Part shown: positions 26,789 through 34,722 of the stretch, one piece after another
Layout of the letters: every line of letters begins with the position of its first letter
How positions within the stretch are numbered: position 1 is the first letter of the stretch
The notes under the pieces: model-generated
Databases searched by the model: none
What the model was told of the DNA's origin: nothing
Seen by the model: the letters and a program-made list of their open reading frames with translations, nothing else
Program-made: the position numbers and the translations under genes
Assembly (NCBI RefSeq): GCF_000423665.1
Contig: NZ_AUIK01000009.1
Coordinates: forward strand, 434,001 to 498,000
Length of the DNA stretch: 64,000 nucleotides
Direction: 5' to 3'
From: Solirubrobacter soli DSM 22325
GTDB taxonomy: Bacteria > Actinomycetota > Thermoleophilia > Solirubrobacterales > Solirubrobacteraceae

Positions 26789-27414
26789 CGGTTCCAGTGT
26801 TTTGAGGCGGCCTTGCGGCGGGCGAGCTGCTTGTCCTCGAGGACCTCGCGACCGGCCTTGACGTCGTCGCGCAGGCGCTCGATGTCAGCCTTCTCGAGGG
26901 GGCCGACGTAGACGTTGTCCACCGAGGCCATCGGGGCGATCTCGCACGCGCCGAGGCACTCGAACGCGCGCACGTTGAAGTCCGGATCGCCGCCGAGGAC
27001 GTCCTTGGTGTGGGCGTAGATCTCGTCCGCGCCGAGCAGCGAGCACGAGATGTTCGTGCACACGTAGACGTCGGTCTGCCCCTTCGGCGCGAGCTCGAAC
27101 ATGTCGTAGAAGCTCGCGACGGAGACCATGTATGCGGGCGTCAGGCGCATCACGCACGCGGCCTGCTCCATCGCCGTCGGCGACAGCCAGCCGTGCTCGG
27201 CCTGGACGATCTTCATCGCCGGGATCGCGGCGGAGCGGATGTCCGGGTACTTGGACATCAGATCCTCGATCGCCGTCCGGATGTGGTCCGGCACGTACGT
27301 CGTCGCGGGATCCGGCACGACCGCCGGGTCCTTCGTCAGATCGACGGAGGAGTCCCAGCCGGGAACGCGGGAACCGTGGGCGTAGCGCTTGACCTGGCTC
27401 GGATCGATGGCCAT
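26785..27414 (-). CDS. nuoE: NADH-quinone oxidoreductase subunit E
   Basis: This 209-aa thioredoxin-like [2Fe-2S] subunit binds cluster N1a in the NADH-input module. The cluster cysteines are in CTNISC and in ECLGACEIAPM. It is longer at the N-terminus than the E. coli form by about 40 residues (HGSRVPGWDSSVDLTKDP). The ATG at 27414 is set by a TAATG one-base overlap with the nuoD stop; the frame runs further upstream but only as a shadow inside nuoD. Confidence 0.95.
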
Positions 27415-28682
27415 TACCGGTCGATCCCTCCGAGGATCGGGTCGAGCATCGCGAGCGCGACGATCAGGTCGGCGATGTAGGTGTCCTGCACCATCGCCGG
27501 CAGCGCCTGCAGGTTCACGAAGGAGGGGTCGCGCATGTGCACGCGGGCGGGCTTGGAGGAGCCGTCGGAGCGCACGAAGCAGGCGAGCTCGCCGCGCGGG
27601 GACTCGACCGGGTAGTACGCCTCGCCCGGCGGCACGCGGAAGCCCTCGGTCACCAGCTTGAAGTGGTGGATCAGCGCCTCCATCGACGTCGCCAGCTCGT
27701 GCCGCGGCGGCAGCGCGTACTTGCGGTCGTTGGTGATGTAGTCGCCTTCGGGCAGCCCGTCGAGCGCCTGGTCGATGATCCTCGTCGACTCGCGCATCTC
27801 GGCCATGCGGACGCGGTAGCGGTCGTAGTGATCGCCGACGGTGCCGACCGGGATCTTGAAGTCGAAGTCCTCGTAGGAGGAGTAGGGGTGCGCCTTGCGC
27901 AGGTCCCACGGGTTGCCGGCCGCGCGCAGCAGTGGGCCGGTGACGCCGTACTGCAGGAGCGTGTCCGCGTCGACGGCGCCGACGCCGCGCATGCGCTCGA
28001 GGACGATCTGGTTCGAGTTGATCAGATTCTCCATCTGATCGATGCGCTTCGGGAACTGCGCCGTGAACGCGCGGACCTTGGCCTCGAAGCCGGCGGGGAT
28101 GTCCTCCGCCACGCCGCCGACCTGGAAGTAGCGCGGGTGCATGCGCTGGCCGGACGACATCTCGAAGCAGTCCAGGATCAGGTCGCGCTCGCGCCAGCCG
28201 TACCAGAACACCGACATCGCGCCGAGGTCCAGGCCGCCGGTCGCCAGCCACAGCAGGTGCGAGGCGATCCGGTTGAGCTCGAGGTGGATCACGCGCAGGT
28301 ACTGGGCGCGCTTGGGGACCTCGAGGTCCAACAGGGTCTCGACCGCGCCGCAGTAGGCGAGCGCGTTGAAGTAGTAGGACAGGTAGTCCATCCGCTCGAC
28401 GAGCGGGATGACCTTCCAGTAGGCCTTGTCCTCGCAGTTCTTCTCGATGCCCGTGTGGACGTAGCCGATGATCGGCTTGACGTCGCGCACGACCTCGCCC
28501 TCGAGCGTCGTGATCACGCGCAGCACGCCGTGCGTCGCGGGATGGTGCGGACCGAGGTTGAGCGTCAGCAGCTCGTCGTGCTCGGGGTGCTCGAGGTGCG
28601 AGAGCTCGACGCTCTGCTCCATCTCGCGATAGGTCAGGCCGGGGATCGCCGACGGGGCCGGCTTGGACGTCACGTCACTCAT
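27414..28682 (-). CDS. nuoD: NADH-quinone oxidoreductase subunit D
   Basis: This 422-aa 49-kDa subunit lines the quinone-reduction site next to cluster N2. The quinone-site signature NLGPHHPATHGVLR is near residue 45, and GYVHTGIEKNCEDKAYW and GLDLGAMSVFWYGWRERDL are conserved. The C-terminus GGIDR matches the family end. It overlaps nuoC by 8 bp. It is cytoplasmic and membrane-associated through NuoB, NuoH and NuoI. Confidence 0.96.
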   Translation of the reverse strand: MSDVTSKPAPSAIPGLTYREMEQSVELSHLEHPEHDELLTLNLGPHHPATHGVLRVITTLEGEVVRDVKPIIGYVHTGIEKNCEDKAYWKVIPLVERMDYLSYYFNALAYCGAVETLLDLEVPKRAQYLRVIHLELNRIASHLLWLATGGLDLGAMSVFWYGWRERDLILDCFEMSSGQRMHPRYFQVGGVAEDIPAGFEAKVRAFTAQFPKRIDQMENLINSNQIVLERMRGVGAVDADTLLQYGVTGPLLRAAGNPWDLRKAHPYSSYEDFDFKIPVGTVGDHYDRYRVRMAEMRESTRIIDQALDGLPEGDYITNDRKYALPPRHELATSMEALIHHFKLVTEGFRVPPGEAYYPVESPRGELACFVRSDGSSKPARVHMRDPSFVNLQALPAMVQDTYIADLIVALAMLDPILGGIDR

Positions 28683-29193
28683 CGCGCTCCCACCAGGACG
28701 GCGTGGTCGTCTCGTTGTGCGTGAAGAGGATCGGTTCGCCGCCGAGCGGGAAGTCGCGCCGCTGCGGATGGCCGACGTAGTCCTCGGGCATCAGGATGCG
28801 GCGCATGTCGGGGTGGCCGTCGAAGATCACGCCGAACATGTCGAAGATCTCGCGCTCCTGATGGTCCGCGGTCGGCCAGTCGTGCATGACCGTCGGGACG
28901 TGCGGGTGCTCCGTGGACACGCGCAGCTTGACCGTCATGCGGTCGACCTCGTGCATGTCCAGCAGTTCGTACTGGACGCCGAGGCGCGGCTCTTCCGGGA
29001 AGTAGTCGACGCCGTGGACCGAGGCGAGGAAGTTGAAGCCCTTCGCGCGCAGGTGCGCGAGCACCTCGCGGATCGAGGACGGCGCGACGGTCAGCGCGGC
29101 CTTGTCGCGGAAGAACTCCGTGTTCAGGACGGCGTCCGCGTCCTTCTCGCGCAGTTCGTGGGCGATCAGCTCGAGCCCGGTGGCATCAGGCAC
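28675..29193 (-). CDS. nuoC: NADH-quinone oxidoreductase subunit C
   Basis: This 172-aa 30-kDa subunit of the peripheral arm supports assembly of the NuoD/NuoB core. The family signature appears as TADHQEREIFDMFGVIFDGHPDMRRI and PEDYVGHPQRRDFPLG (key part EREIFDMFG). It is separate from nuoD, unlike the fused NuoCD of enterobacteria. The GTG at 29193 overlaps the end of nuoB by 8 bp. Length is normal. Confidence 0.94.
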   Translation of the reverse strand: MPDATGLELIAHELREKDADAVLNTEFFRDKAALTVAPSSIREVLAHLRAKGFNFLASVHGVDYFPEEPRLGVQYELLDMHEVDRMTVKLRVSTEHPHVPTVMHDWPTADHQEREIFDMFGVIFDGHPDMRRILMPEDYVGHPQRRDFPLGGEPILFTHNETTTPSWWERDE

Positions 29194-29881
29194 CGGGATC
29201 GCTCCCTCGGCCGGTCGGCAGTGCGACGTTCGCGACGTTGAGGGCCTCGATGCTCTCCCGGAGCACCTTCGGGTCGAACTCCTCGGTGCCGCGGCCGCCG
29301 TAGCGCGAGCGCCAGCCGAGGTCCGGCTTGGCCAGGACCATCGAGCGCAGCTTCAGGATCCCGTACACGAGCGCCTCGGGGCGCGGCGGGCAGCCCGGGA
29401 TGTGGATGTCGACCGGGAGGAACTTGTCGGCCGGGACGATCGCGTAGTTGTTGAAGACGCCCATCGACGAGCTGCAGGCGCCCATCGCGATCGCCCACTT
29501 GGGCTCGAGCATCTGGTCGTACACGCGGCGCACGACCGGGGCCATCTTGATCGAGATCCGGCCCGAGATGATCATCAGGTCGGCCTGGCGCGGGCTGGCG
29601 CGGAAGGCCTCGAAGCCGAAGCGCGCGATGTCCATGCGGGCGTTGACCGCGCCCATCATCTCCAGCGCGCAGCAGGCGAGGCCGAACGTGGCGGGCATGA
29701 AGGCGTTGCCGCGAGCCCAGTTGGCGGCCTTCTCCATGGTCGTGACCATGAGGCTCTCCTCGACGTGCTTGTCGAGGTCGTCGTTCTCGAGCTCGCCGGC
29801 GAGCATGCGGCGGGCGTTGAGCTGGCGGGCCCGGAGCTCGCCGTTGGCGCCCTTGCCCAATGGCTGACGCGTCACTTCCAT
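29186..29881 (-). CDS. nuoB: NADH-quinone oxidoreductase subunit B (cluster N2)
   Basis: This 231-aa PSST-type subunit binds cluster N2, the direct electron donor to quinone. The ligands are the adjacent C70-C71 in GLACCALEMM, C136 in MGACSSSMG and C164 in IPGCPPRPE. A polar N-terminal extension of about 50 residues (LNARRMLAGELENDDLDKHV) precedes the core. The ATG at 29881 is chosen because it gives a 10-bp overlap with nuoA; an in-frame ATG 21 bp upstream would overlap more. Confidence 0.96.
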   Translation of the reverse strand: MEVTRQPLGKGANGELRARQLNARRMLAGELENDDLDKHVEESLMVTTMEKAANWARGNAFMPATFGLACCALEMMGAVNARMDIARFGFEAFRASPRQADLMIISGRISIKMAPVVRRVYDQMLEPKWAIAMGACSSSMGVFNNYAIVPADKFLPVDIHIPGCPPRPEALVYGILKLRSMVLAKPDLGWRSRYGGRGTEEFDPKVLRESIEALNVANVALPTGRGSDPGA

Positions 29882-30252
29882 TCGAGAGCCCCCCTGCGCC
29901 ACACGTAGATGAAGGCCACGAACAGCAGCACGATGAAGACACTGAGCTCGATCAGCGCGAACGTCCCGAACGCCTTGAGCTGCACGGCGACCGGGAACAG
30001 GAAGATCGTCTCGATGTCGAAGAGGATGAAGAGCATCGCCACCAGGTAGAAGCTGATGCCGAAGCGCATCGACTTCGACACATGCGATGGCAGACCACTC
30101 TCATAGGGTTCCGACGTCGCCTTACGACGGAACTTCGGCTTGGGGCCCAGGACGCTGTTGAGCGTCGTGAAGACGACCCCGAGACCAACCCCGAGGACCA
30201 CGAAGACGATCGCCGGCAGATACGCACGGATCACGTCTCGGATTTGTAGCAC
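29872..30252 (-). CDS. nuoA: NADH-quinone oxidoreductase subunit A
   Basis: This 126-aa, three-helix subunit opens the 14-gene operon. The family motif SEPYESGLP (key Cys replaced by Ser in this lineage) and the FLLFDIETIFL-type segment, here FILFDIETIFLFP, are visible. It helps form the quinone cavity roof with NuoH and NuoJ. The start is taken as GTG at 30252 because the helix begins at YLPAIVFVV; a GTG seven codons further in is also possible, and neither has a good ribosome-binding site. It lies 35 bp after a small membrane gene in the same direction. Confidence 0.93.
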   Translation of the reverse strand: MLQIRDVIRAYLPAIVFVVLGVGLGVVFTTLNSVLGPKPKFRRKATSEPYESGLPSHVSKSMRFGISFYLVAMLFILFDIETIFLFPVAVQLKAFGTFALIELSVFIVLLFVAFIYVWRRGALEWK

Positions 30253-30287
30253 CTTGTGCGTGGCTGTTACTTAGTGCCAAAGCGCAC

Positions 30288-30728
30288 CTAAAGAGCGCCT
30301 TGCGCCCGCGCGGCCAGGACGGCGACGATGAACGCCGACGTCGCCATCACTCCGAGCTCCCGTCGCAGGACCGCCGTGACGAACGCGACCTGCTCCTCCT
30401 GCGGCAGCTTCGCGACGTCGGCGCCGCTCTCGAGGTCGCGCTTGTCCAGGAGGGTTTGCGTGGCCAACAACTTGAGCTGCTCGGCCAAGAACGCGACCGC
30501 GATCGGTGTCAGTCCGTAGACCAGATGCAGCCGCGGGAGATCCTTGCCGTCGAGCAGCAGCGCGGCGCCGATCACGGCCTCGACCATGATCAGGCCCTGG
30601 CCGCCTCGCAGCAGCCACCAGAACGGCTTCGGGTTGGCGCGTAGAAGCCAGGCGATGCCGCCGAGCGCCGCCGCGGCGACGTTGAGGCCGATCGCGATCC
30701 AGCCGAGGGTGGTGTGGACGTCGGTCAT
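30288..30728 (-). CDS. Small four-helix membrane protein upstream of nuoA (146 aa)
   Basis: No family is recognised with confidence. The protein has about four hydrophobic segments (TTLGWIAIGLNVAAAALGGIA, GLIMVEAVIGAALLL, LTPIAVAFLAEQL, GVMATSAFIVAVLAARA) and a charged loop (LDKRDLESGADVAKLPQEE). It sits between the flavin-reductase-like gene, whose stop shares one base with its ATG (TGATG), and nuoA 35 bp downstream. This position suggests cotranscription with the respiratory operon and a role in membrane electron transfer or complex I assembly, but that is inference. Confidence 0.78.
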   Translation of the reverse strand: MTDVHTTLGWIAIGLNVAAAALGGIAWLLRANPKPFWWLLRGGQGLIMVEAVIGAALLLDGKDLPRLHLVYGLTPIAVAFLAEQLKLLATQTLLDKRDLESGADVAKLPQEEQVAFVTAVLRRELGVMATSAFIVAVLAARAQGAL

Positions 30729-31198
30729 CAGCGGTACTCGCCGCGGAACCAGACCAACGGCTCCCCCGTGCCCGCCTCGGCGGCGGTGACCGCGCCGATG
30801 CCGATCGTGTGGTCGCCGCCGGGGATCAGCTCCTGCAGCGTGCAGCCCACCCACGCGAGCACGCCGTCGATCACCGGGATGCCGTCGTGCACGGAATGTT
30901 GCACGCCGGCGAACTTCTCCACCTCCGGCGCCTTGGAGGCGAACAGGCGCGCCAGGTCCTCCTGGCCCGCTGCGAGGACGTTGACCCCGAAGCGCCGGTG
31001 CTCGCGGATCGGCGGCAGCGTGCGGGCGTCGTTGGCGAAGCAGACGAGCAGCAGCAGCGGGTCCAGCGAGAGCGAGCAGACGGCGTTGGCGGTCATGCCC
31101 ACCGGGCCGGCCTCGGCCGTGGCCGTCACCACGGTCACGCCGGTCGTGAAATGACCCATCACGGCGCGGAAGCGCTGGGGGGCGACGGTGTCCATCAT
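30728..31198 (-). CDS. Flavin reductase-like FMN-binding protein
   Basis: This 156-aa protein belongs to the flavin_Reduct (split-barrel) family. The N-terminal FTTGVTVVTATAEAGPVGMT, followed by SLSLDPLLLLVCFANDART, is the FMN-binding signature, and the centre (FGVNVLAAGQEDLARLF) fits. Members reduce FMN/FAD with NAD(P)H, often for a monooxygenase partner; no monooxygenase is nearby. It is cytoplasmic. It begins with MM; the first ATG (31198) overlaps the cupredoxin stop by 4 bp. The position between a cupredoxin and the nuo operon suggests a redox role linked to the respiratory chain. Confidence 0.87.
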   Translation of the reverse strand: MMDTVAPQRFRAVMGHFTTGVTVVTATAEAGPVGMTANAVCSLSLDPLLLLVCFANDARTLPPIREHRRFGVNVLAAGQEDLARLFASKAPEVEKFAGVQHSVHDGIPVIDGVLAWVGCTLQELIPGGDHTIGIGAVTAAEAGTGEPLVWFRGEYR

Positions 31199-31569
31199 CC
31201 GACCACCAGCGTGCCGTACATGCCGAGCTCCTCGTGGTTGGCCAGCACGCAGTACATCGTGTAGGTCCCGCGGCTGATCTTGAAGCTGCGGGTCTTGGAC
31301 TCGCCGGGCTGGAGCGTCTGGAAGGCCAGGACGTTGCGGCCCGTCCGGGTGCGGATCCTCAGCGTGTGACCGAGCCGGCCGCGATTGGTGACCGTCACGG
31401 TCTCCTCCCCGCTCGGAACGCGGAGGTTCTGCGGGCGGATCAGGTAGTCGTCGAGCGTCAAGTCGAAGTGGCGCGACGGCTCGCGCACGGCCGAGCCCGA
31501 GCCGCCGCACGCGGCGAGCGCCAGGGCGCAGAGGGCGAGGACGAGCGGGGTGAGGGTCCTGACGGGCAT
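31195..31569 (-). CDS. Cupredoxin-domain lipoprotein
   Basis: This 124-aa exported protein starts with a lipoprotein signal (VLALCALALAACGG, lipobox Cys near residue 21) and has a plastocyanin-like beta-sandwich. The type 1 copper ligands are complete: His in RLGHTLRI, Cys in MYCVLANH, His four residues later and Met in EELGMYG (C-x4-H-x4-M). It should be anchored outside the membrane and carry electrons to or from a c-type cytochrome or oxidase. It is the first gene of a leftward cluster leading into nuoA-N, and it diverges from a cytochrome c gene with only 24 bp between the chosen starts. Confidence 0.9.
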   Translation of the reverse strand: MPVRTLTPLVLALCALALAACGGSGSAVREPSRHFDLTLDDYLIRPQNLRVPSGEETVTVTNRGRLGHTLRIRTRTGRNVLAFQTLQPGESKTRSFKISRGTYTMYCVLANHEELGMYGTLVVG

Positions 31570-31577
31570 CGGTCCCC

Positions 31578-31583
31578 TATGCT
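31578..31583 (+). promoter_or_regulatory. Possible -10 box for the cytochrome gene
   Basis: TATGCT lies 10 bp before the ATG at 31594. Transcription would begin only a few bases before that ATG, giving an almost leaderless mRNA, which fits the absence of a ribosome-binding site. The -35 region would lie inside the divergent cupredoxin gene. Confidence 0.35.
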
Positions 31584-31593
31584 GTCGCACCCG

Positions 31594-32022
31594 ATGACGA
31601 GGGCTCGCCGTGTGCTGCTGATCGCCGTTTCGCTCGCCGCGACCGCGGGGGGCGTCGTCGCCTGCGGTGAGGAGGGAATCTCCTCGAGCTTGCCGCCGGA
31701 GCAGCATGCTGCTGCCGGACTCTTCGCCGAGCGCTGCGGTGGATGCCACACCCTCAGCGTGGCGGGTACCCAGGGCTCCGCCACCAATGTGCGGACCCGG
31801 GAGTACAAGGACGGCCCGAACTTCGACCAGCGCAAGGTCACCAAGAACTGCGCGCTGTACGCGATCCGCAACGGCGGCTTCTCCTCCGGCCCGATGCCGC
31901 AGAACATCGTCGTCGGCGCGGAGGCCCAGGCGCTGGCCGAGTTCCTCGCGGAGTTCTCCGGGTCCGACGTGCACCTTCCGCCGGGCGCGACGACGCCGCC
32001 CGACTGCCCGCCCGCGGGGTAG
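31594..32022 (+). CDS. c-type cytochrome lipoprotein (monoheme)
   Basis: This 142-aa class I cytochrome c has a lipoprotein-type signal (GGVVACGEE) and a single CxxCH heme site (AERCGGCHTL). The likely axial Met is in SSGPMPQN, and the C-terminal helix is EAQALAEFLAEFS. It is exported and membrane-anchored and should shuttle electrons among respiratory complexes. Its divergent neighbour is a cupredoxin, a common electron partner. A second in-frame ATG lies 15 bp upstream at 31579; I prefer 31594 because the signal peptide begins there (MTRARRVLLIAV). serS starts 5 bp after its stop. Confidence 0.87.
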   Translation: MTRARRVLLIAVSLAATAGGVVACGEEGISSSLPPEQHAAAGLFAERCGGCHTLSVAGTQGSATNVRTREYKDGPNFDQRKVTKNCALYAIRNGGFSSGPMPQNIVVGAEAQALAEFLAEFSGSDVHLPPGATTPPDCPPAG

Positions 32023-32026
32023 ACGC

Positions 32027-33262
32027 GTGCTCGACCTCAGGGCGATCGCCCGCGATCCGGAGCCTGTGCGGGCCGCGTTGGCGCGGCGTCGCGACGGGTC
32101 CGACGAGCGGCTGCTGCAGGCGCTGGCGGCGCGTGAGCGGCTCAACGCGGTGCTGCCGGAGCTCGAGGAGACGCAGGCGCGGCGCAATGCCGGCGCGAAG
32201 GCGATCGGGGAGGCCAAGCGGACCGGCGCGGACGCCTCCGAGGCGATCGCCGAGATGCAGACCGTCAGCGCCCGCGTCAAGGAGCTGGCGGCCGAGAAGG
32301 ATGAGCTCGAAGCGCGCGTCACAGAGCTCAACCACTCGCTGCCGAACCCGCCCGATCCGACCGCCGCCGACGAGGACACGACGCTTCGCGAGTGGGGTTC
32401 GAACAAGCCTGAAGGCCCGGATCACCTCGAGATCGCGGGCGCGATGATCGACATGGAGGCCGGGTCGAAGACCTCCGGCTCGCGCTTCGCGTACCTCAAG
32501 GGCGACCTCGTCTTCCTCGAACTGGCGCTGGTGCGCTGGGTGATGGAGATCCTGCGCGGGCACGACTTCGAGCCCGTCATCCCGCCGGTGCTGGTCAAGG
32601 AGCAGGCGCTGTTCGGCACCGGTTTCCTGCCTGACACCGAGCAGCAGATCTACCGTCTGGCGGATGACCCGCTGTACCTGACGGGGACGTCCGAGGTCCC
32701 GCTGGCATCGCTGCACGCGGGCGAGATCATGGACGTGCTGCCGCGCCGCTACGCGGGCTTCTCGCCCTGTTTCCGGCGCGAGGCGGGGGCCGCCGGCAAG
32801 GACACGCGCGGCATCTTCCGCGTGCACCAGTTCGACAAGGTCGAGATGTTCTCGTTCGTGGACCCGGCGGACTCGCTGGCCGAGCACGAGCGGCTGCTGA
32901 GCATCGAGGAGGAGATCCTCCAGGGGCTCGGCATCCCGCATCGCGTCGTGAACATCGCGGTCGACGACCTCGGTTCCAGCGCGGCCAAGAAGTACGACCT
33001 CGAGGCGTGGCTTCCCTCGCAGCAGCAGTACCGCGAGCTGACGTCGACCTCGAACACGACGGACTTCCAGGCCCGCCGCCTCGACATCCGCCATAGACCG
33101 TCCCGCCCACCCGGCAAACCCGAGCACGTCCACACGTTGAACGGCACGGCGGTCGCGGTCGGCCGGACGCTGATCGCGCTGATGGAGAGCCACTACGACG
33201 GCTCCGGCGTCGCCGTGCCCGAGGTGCTGCAGAGGTGGGGAGCGCCTGAGCGGCTGGGTTGA
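32027..33262 (+). CDS. serS: Seryl-tRNA synthetase
   Basis: This 411-aa class II aminoacyl-tRNA synthetase charges tRNA-Ser in the cytoplasm; two tRNA-Ser genes are in this window. The N-terminal long coiled-coil arm (about residues 30-100) is followed by motif 2 (FSPCFRREAG, then RVHQFDKVE) and motif 3 (NGTAVAVGRTLIALMES). The serine-site region TGTSEVPLASLH is intact. The GTG at 32027 (MLDLRAI) is set by homology, 5 bp after the cytochrome stop. The phosphatase frame begins inside its 3' end. Confidence 0.96.
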   Translation: MLDLRAIARDPEPVRAALARRRDGSDERLLQALAARERLNAVLPELEETQARRNAGAKAIGEAKRTGADASEAIAEMQTVSARVKELAAEKDELEARVTELNHSLPNPPDPTAADEDTTLREWGSNKPEGPDHLEIAGAMIDMEAGSKTSGSRFAYLKGDLVFLELALVRWVMEILRGHDFEPVIPPVLVKEQALFGTGFLPDTEQQIYRLADDPLYLTGTSEVPLASLHAGEIMDVLPRRYAGFSPCFRREAGAAGKDTRGIFRVHQFDKVEMFSFVDPADSLAEHERLLSIEEEILQGLGIPHRVVNIAVDDLGSSAAKKYDLEAWLPSQQQYRELTSTSNTTDFQARRLDIRHRPSRPPGKPEHVHTLNGTAVAVGRTLIALMESHYDGSGVAVPEVLQRWGAPERLG

Positions 33263-33986
33263 GCTCGAGGGCGCCGTCAACGTCCGCGACGTCGGCGGCC
33301 TCCCGCTGTCGGGCGGCGGCAGCACCGCCTCGGGCGTGCTGTTGCGCTCGGACAACCTGCAGGACCTCACGGCCGGTGACATCGCCGCGCTGTCCGCGCT
33401 GGGCCTGAGCCGCGTCGTCGACCTGCGCACGACCTTCGAGGTCGAGTCCGAGGGTCCGGGGCCGCTGGTGGGCCAGGTCGAGATCCGCCACCGCTCCGTC
33501 TATCCGGAGAAGGGCGAGACCACCGACGTGATCATCTCGGCCGAGGACGGCGAGCACCCCGCCGCGACCTGGTACCTCTCCTACCTGCGCCACCGGCCTG
33601 ACTCGGTGGTGGGCGCGCTGAACGACATCGCCGATGGTCCTGGCGCCGTGCTGGTCCACTGCGCGGCGGGCAAGGACCGCACCGGCGTCGTCGTCGCGCT
33701 GGCGCTGGAGGTCGCGGGCGTGCCGCGCGAGGAGATCCTCGCCGACTACCTGCTCACCGGCGAGCGGATCACGGCGATCATGCGCCGCCTGCGCGCCTCA
33801 CCGACCTACGCCGCCGACCTCGAGCCCTACACCGACCAGTCCCGCATGCCCCGCGCCGAGGCGCTCGAGGGCGTCTTCGACGCGCTCGACCGCCAATTCG
33901 GCGGCGTCGCGGGCTGGCTCGAGGCACACGACTTCGACCCAGCCCCGCTGCGCGAACGCCTCACACGAGAGCGAACACCCGGCTAG
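33246..33986 (+). CDS. Tyrosine-type protein phosphatase, probable CTG start
   Basis: This 246-aa phosphatase belongs to the Y_phosphatase3 family. The catalytic P-loop HCAAGKDRTG (Cys and Arg of CX5R) is complete, and the late region LLTGERITAIMRRL fits the family. The conserved N-terminal motif VNVRDVGGL is encoded at 33276-33302, upstream of the first ATG/GTG/TTG (GTG at 33336). The only plausible start between the preceding in-frame stop (33180) and that motif is CTG at 33246, behind a GGTGGGGAG ribosome-binding site and inside serS. It probably dephosphorylates Tyr, Ser/Thr or phosphoinositide-like substrates. It ends convergently, overlapping the cyclase gene by 26 bp. Confidence 0.82.
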   Translation: MSGWVELEGAVNVRDVGGLPLSGGGSTASGVLLRSDNLQDLTAGDIAALSALGLSRVVDLRTTFEVESEGPGPLVGQVEIRHRSVYPEKGETTDVIISAEDGEHPAATWYLSYLRHRPDSVVGALNDIADGPGAVLVHCAAGKDRTGVVVALALEVAGVPREEILADYLLTGERITAIMRRLRASPTYAADLEPYTDQSRMPRAEALEGVFDALDRQFGGVAGWLEAHDFDPAPLRERLTRERTPG

Positions 33987-34722
33987 GCGACCCGGTCCCG
34001 TCGACGAGCTTCAGCGGCGCGACGACGACGATCGCGCCCTGAGGCGGCAGCTCGGCGAGGTTGGCCAGCTGGGTCAGGCCGTACTTGCCGGCTCCGAGCA
34101 GGAAGTGGTGGACGGGGAACGGCGGGTCGAAGGAGTGGGCGGCGCCCGCGTCGGTGCCGACGGTCTCCACGCCCACGCCCACGATCGGCGACGTCTCCGC
34201 CAGCCAGCGCGCGGCCTCGACGTCCGGGCCGGGCGTCTGGGCGCCGTTGAGGAACGCCTCCTGGTCGTGGGCGCGAGCGTCCCAGCCGGTGCGCAGGAGC
34301 AGCCAGCCGCCGGGCGGGAGCGGCCCGTGCTCGTTCTCCCAGCGCTGGATGTCGTCCAGCGTGAGCAGGTAGTTCGGGTCGGCGGCGGACTCGGCGGACT
34401 TGTCGATCACCGCGGCGGGGGCGACGAGCTTGGACGGCGCCACGGACGCGACGTCCTCGCCGTCGCGGCCGGTGATCCAGTGGATCGGGGCGTCGAAGTG
34501 GGTGCCGACGTGCTCGCCGAGGCTCAGCGTGGTCCAGGCCCAGGCGGGGCCGGCGTCGTCGAAGCGGCTGATGTCCTCGCGCGACAGGCCGGGCGTGTTC
34601 GCGAACGGCGGCGGCAGCTGCAGCACCGGCGTGTTCTCGCTCAGCGGCTGGGTCAGGTCGACGACGCGGACGGAGCCGTCGGCCAGCGCCGATGCGAGCG
34701 ACGCAAGGGATTCAGTGGCCAC
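33961..34722 (-). CDS. Cyclase-family (kynurenine formamidase-like) metal hydrolase
   Basis: This 253-aa protein has the PF04199 signature HVGTHFDAPIHW, whose His and Asp residues bind the metal in kynurenine formamidase, isatin hydrolase and related enzymes. Other conserved parts are VDLTQPLSENTPVLQLP at the N-terminus and GWLLLRTGWDARAHD. It probably hydrolyses an amide or lactam/lactone bond in the cytoplasm; no tryptophan-pathway gene is near. The GTG at 34722 is preceded by GAGGAGG at good spacing and overlaps the end of the TPP-enzyme gene by 11 bp, so the two likely act together. Confidence 0.86.
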   Translation of the reverse strand: MATESLASLASALADGSVRVVDLTQPLSENTPVLQLPPPFANTPGLSREDISRFDDAGPAWAWTTLSLGEHVGTHFDAPIHWITGRDGEDVASVAPSKLVAPAAVIDKSAESAADPNYLLTLDDIQRWENEHGPLPPGGWLLLRTGWDARAHDQEAFLNGAQTPGPDVEAARWLAETSPIVGVGVETVGTDAGAAHSFDPPFPVHHFLLGAGKYGLTQLANLAELPPQGAIVVVAPLKLVDGTGSPSRVFALV

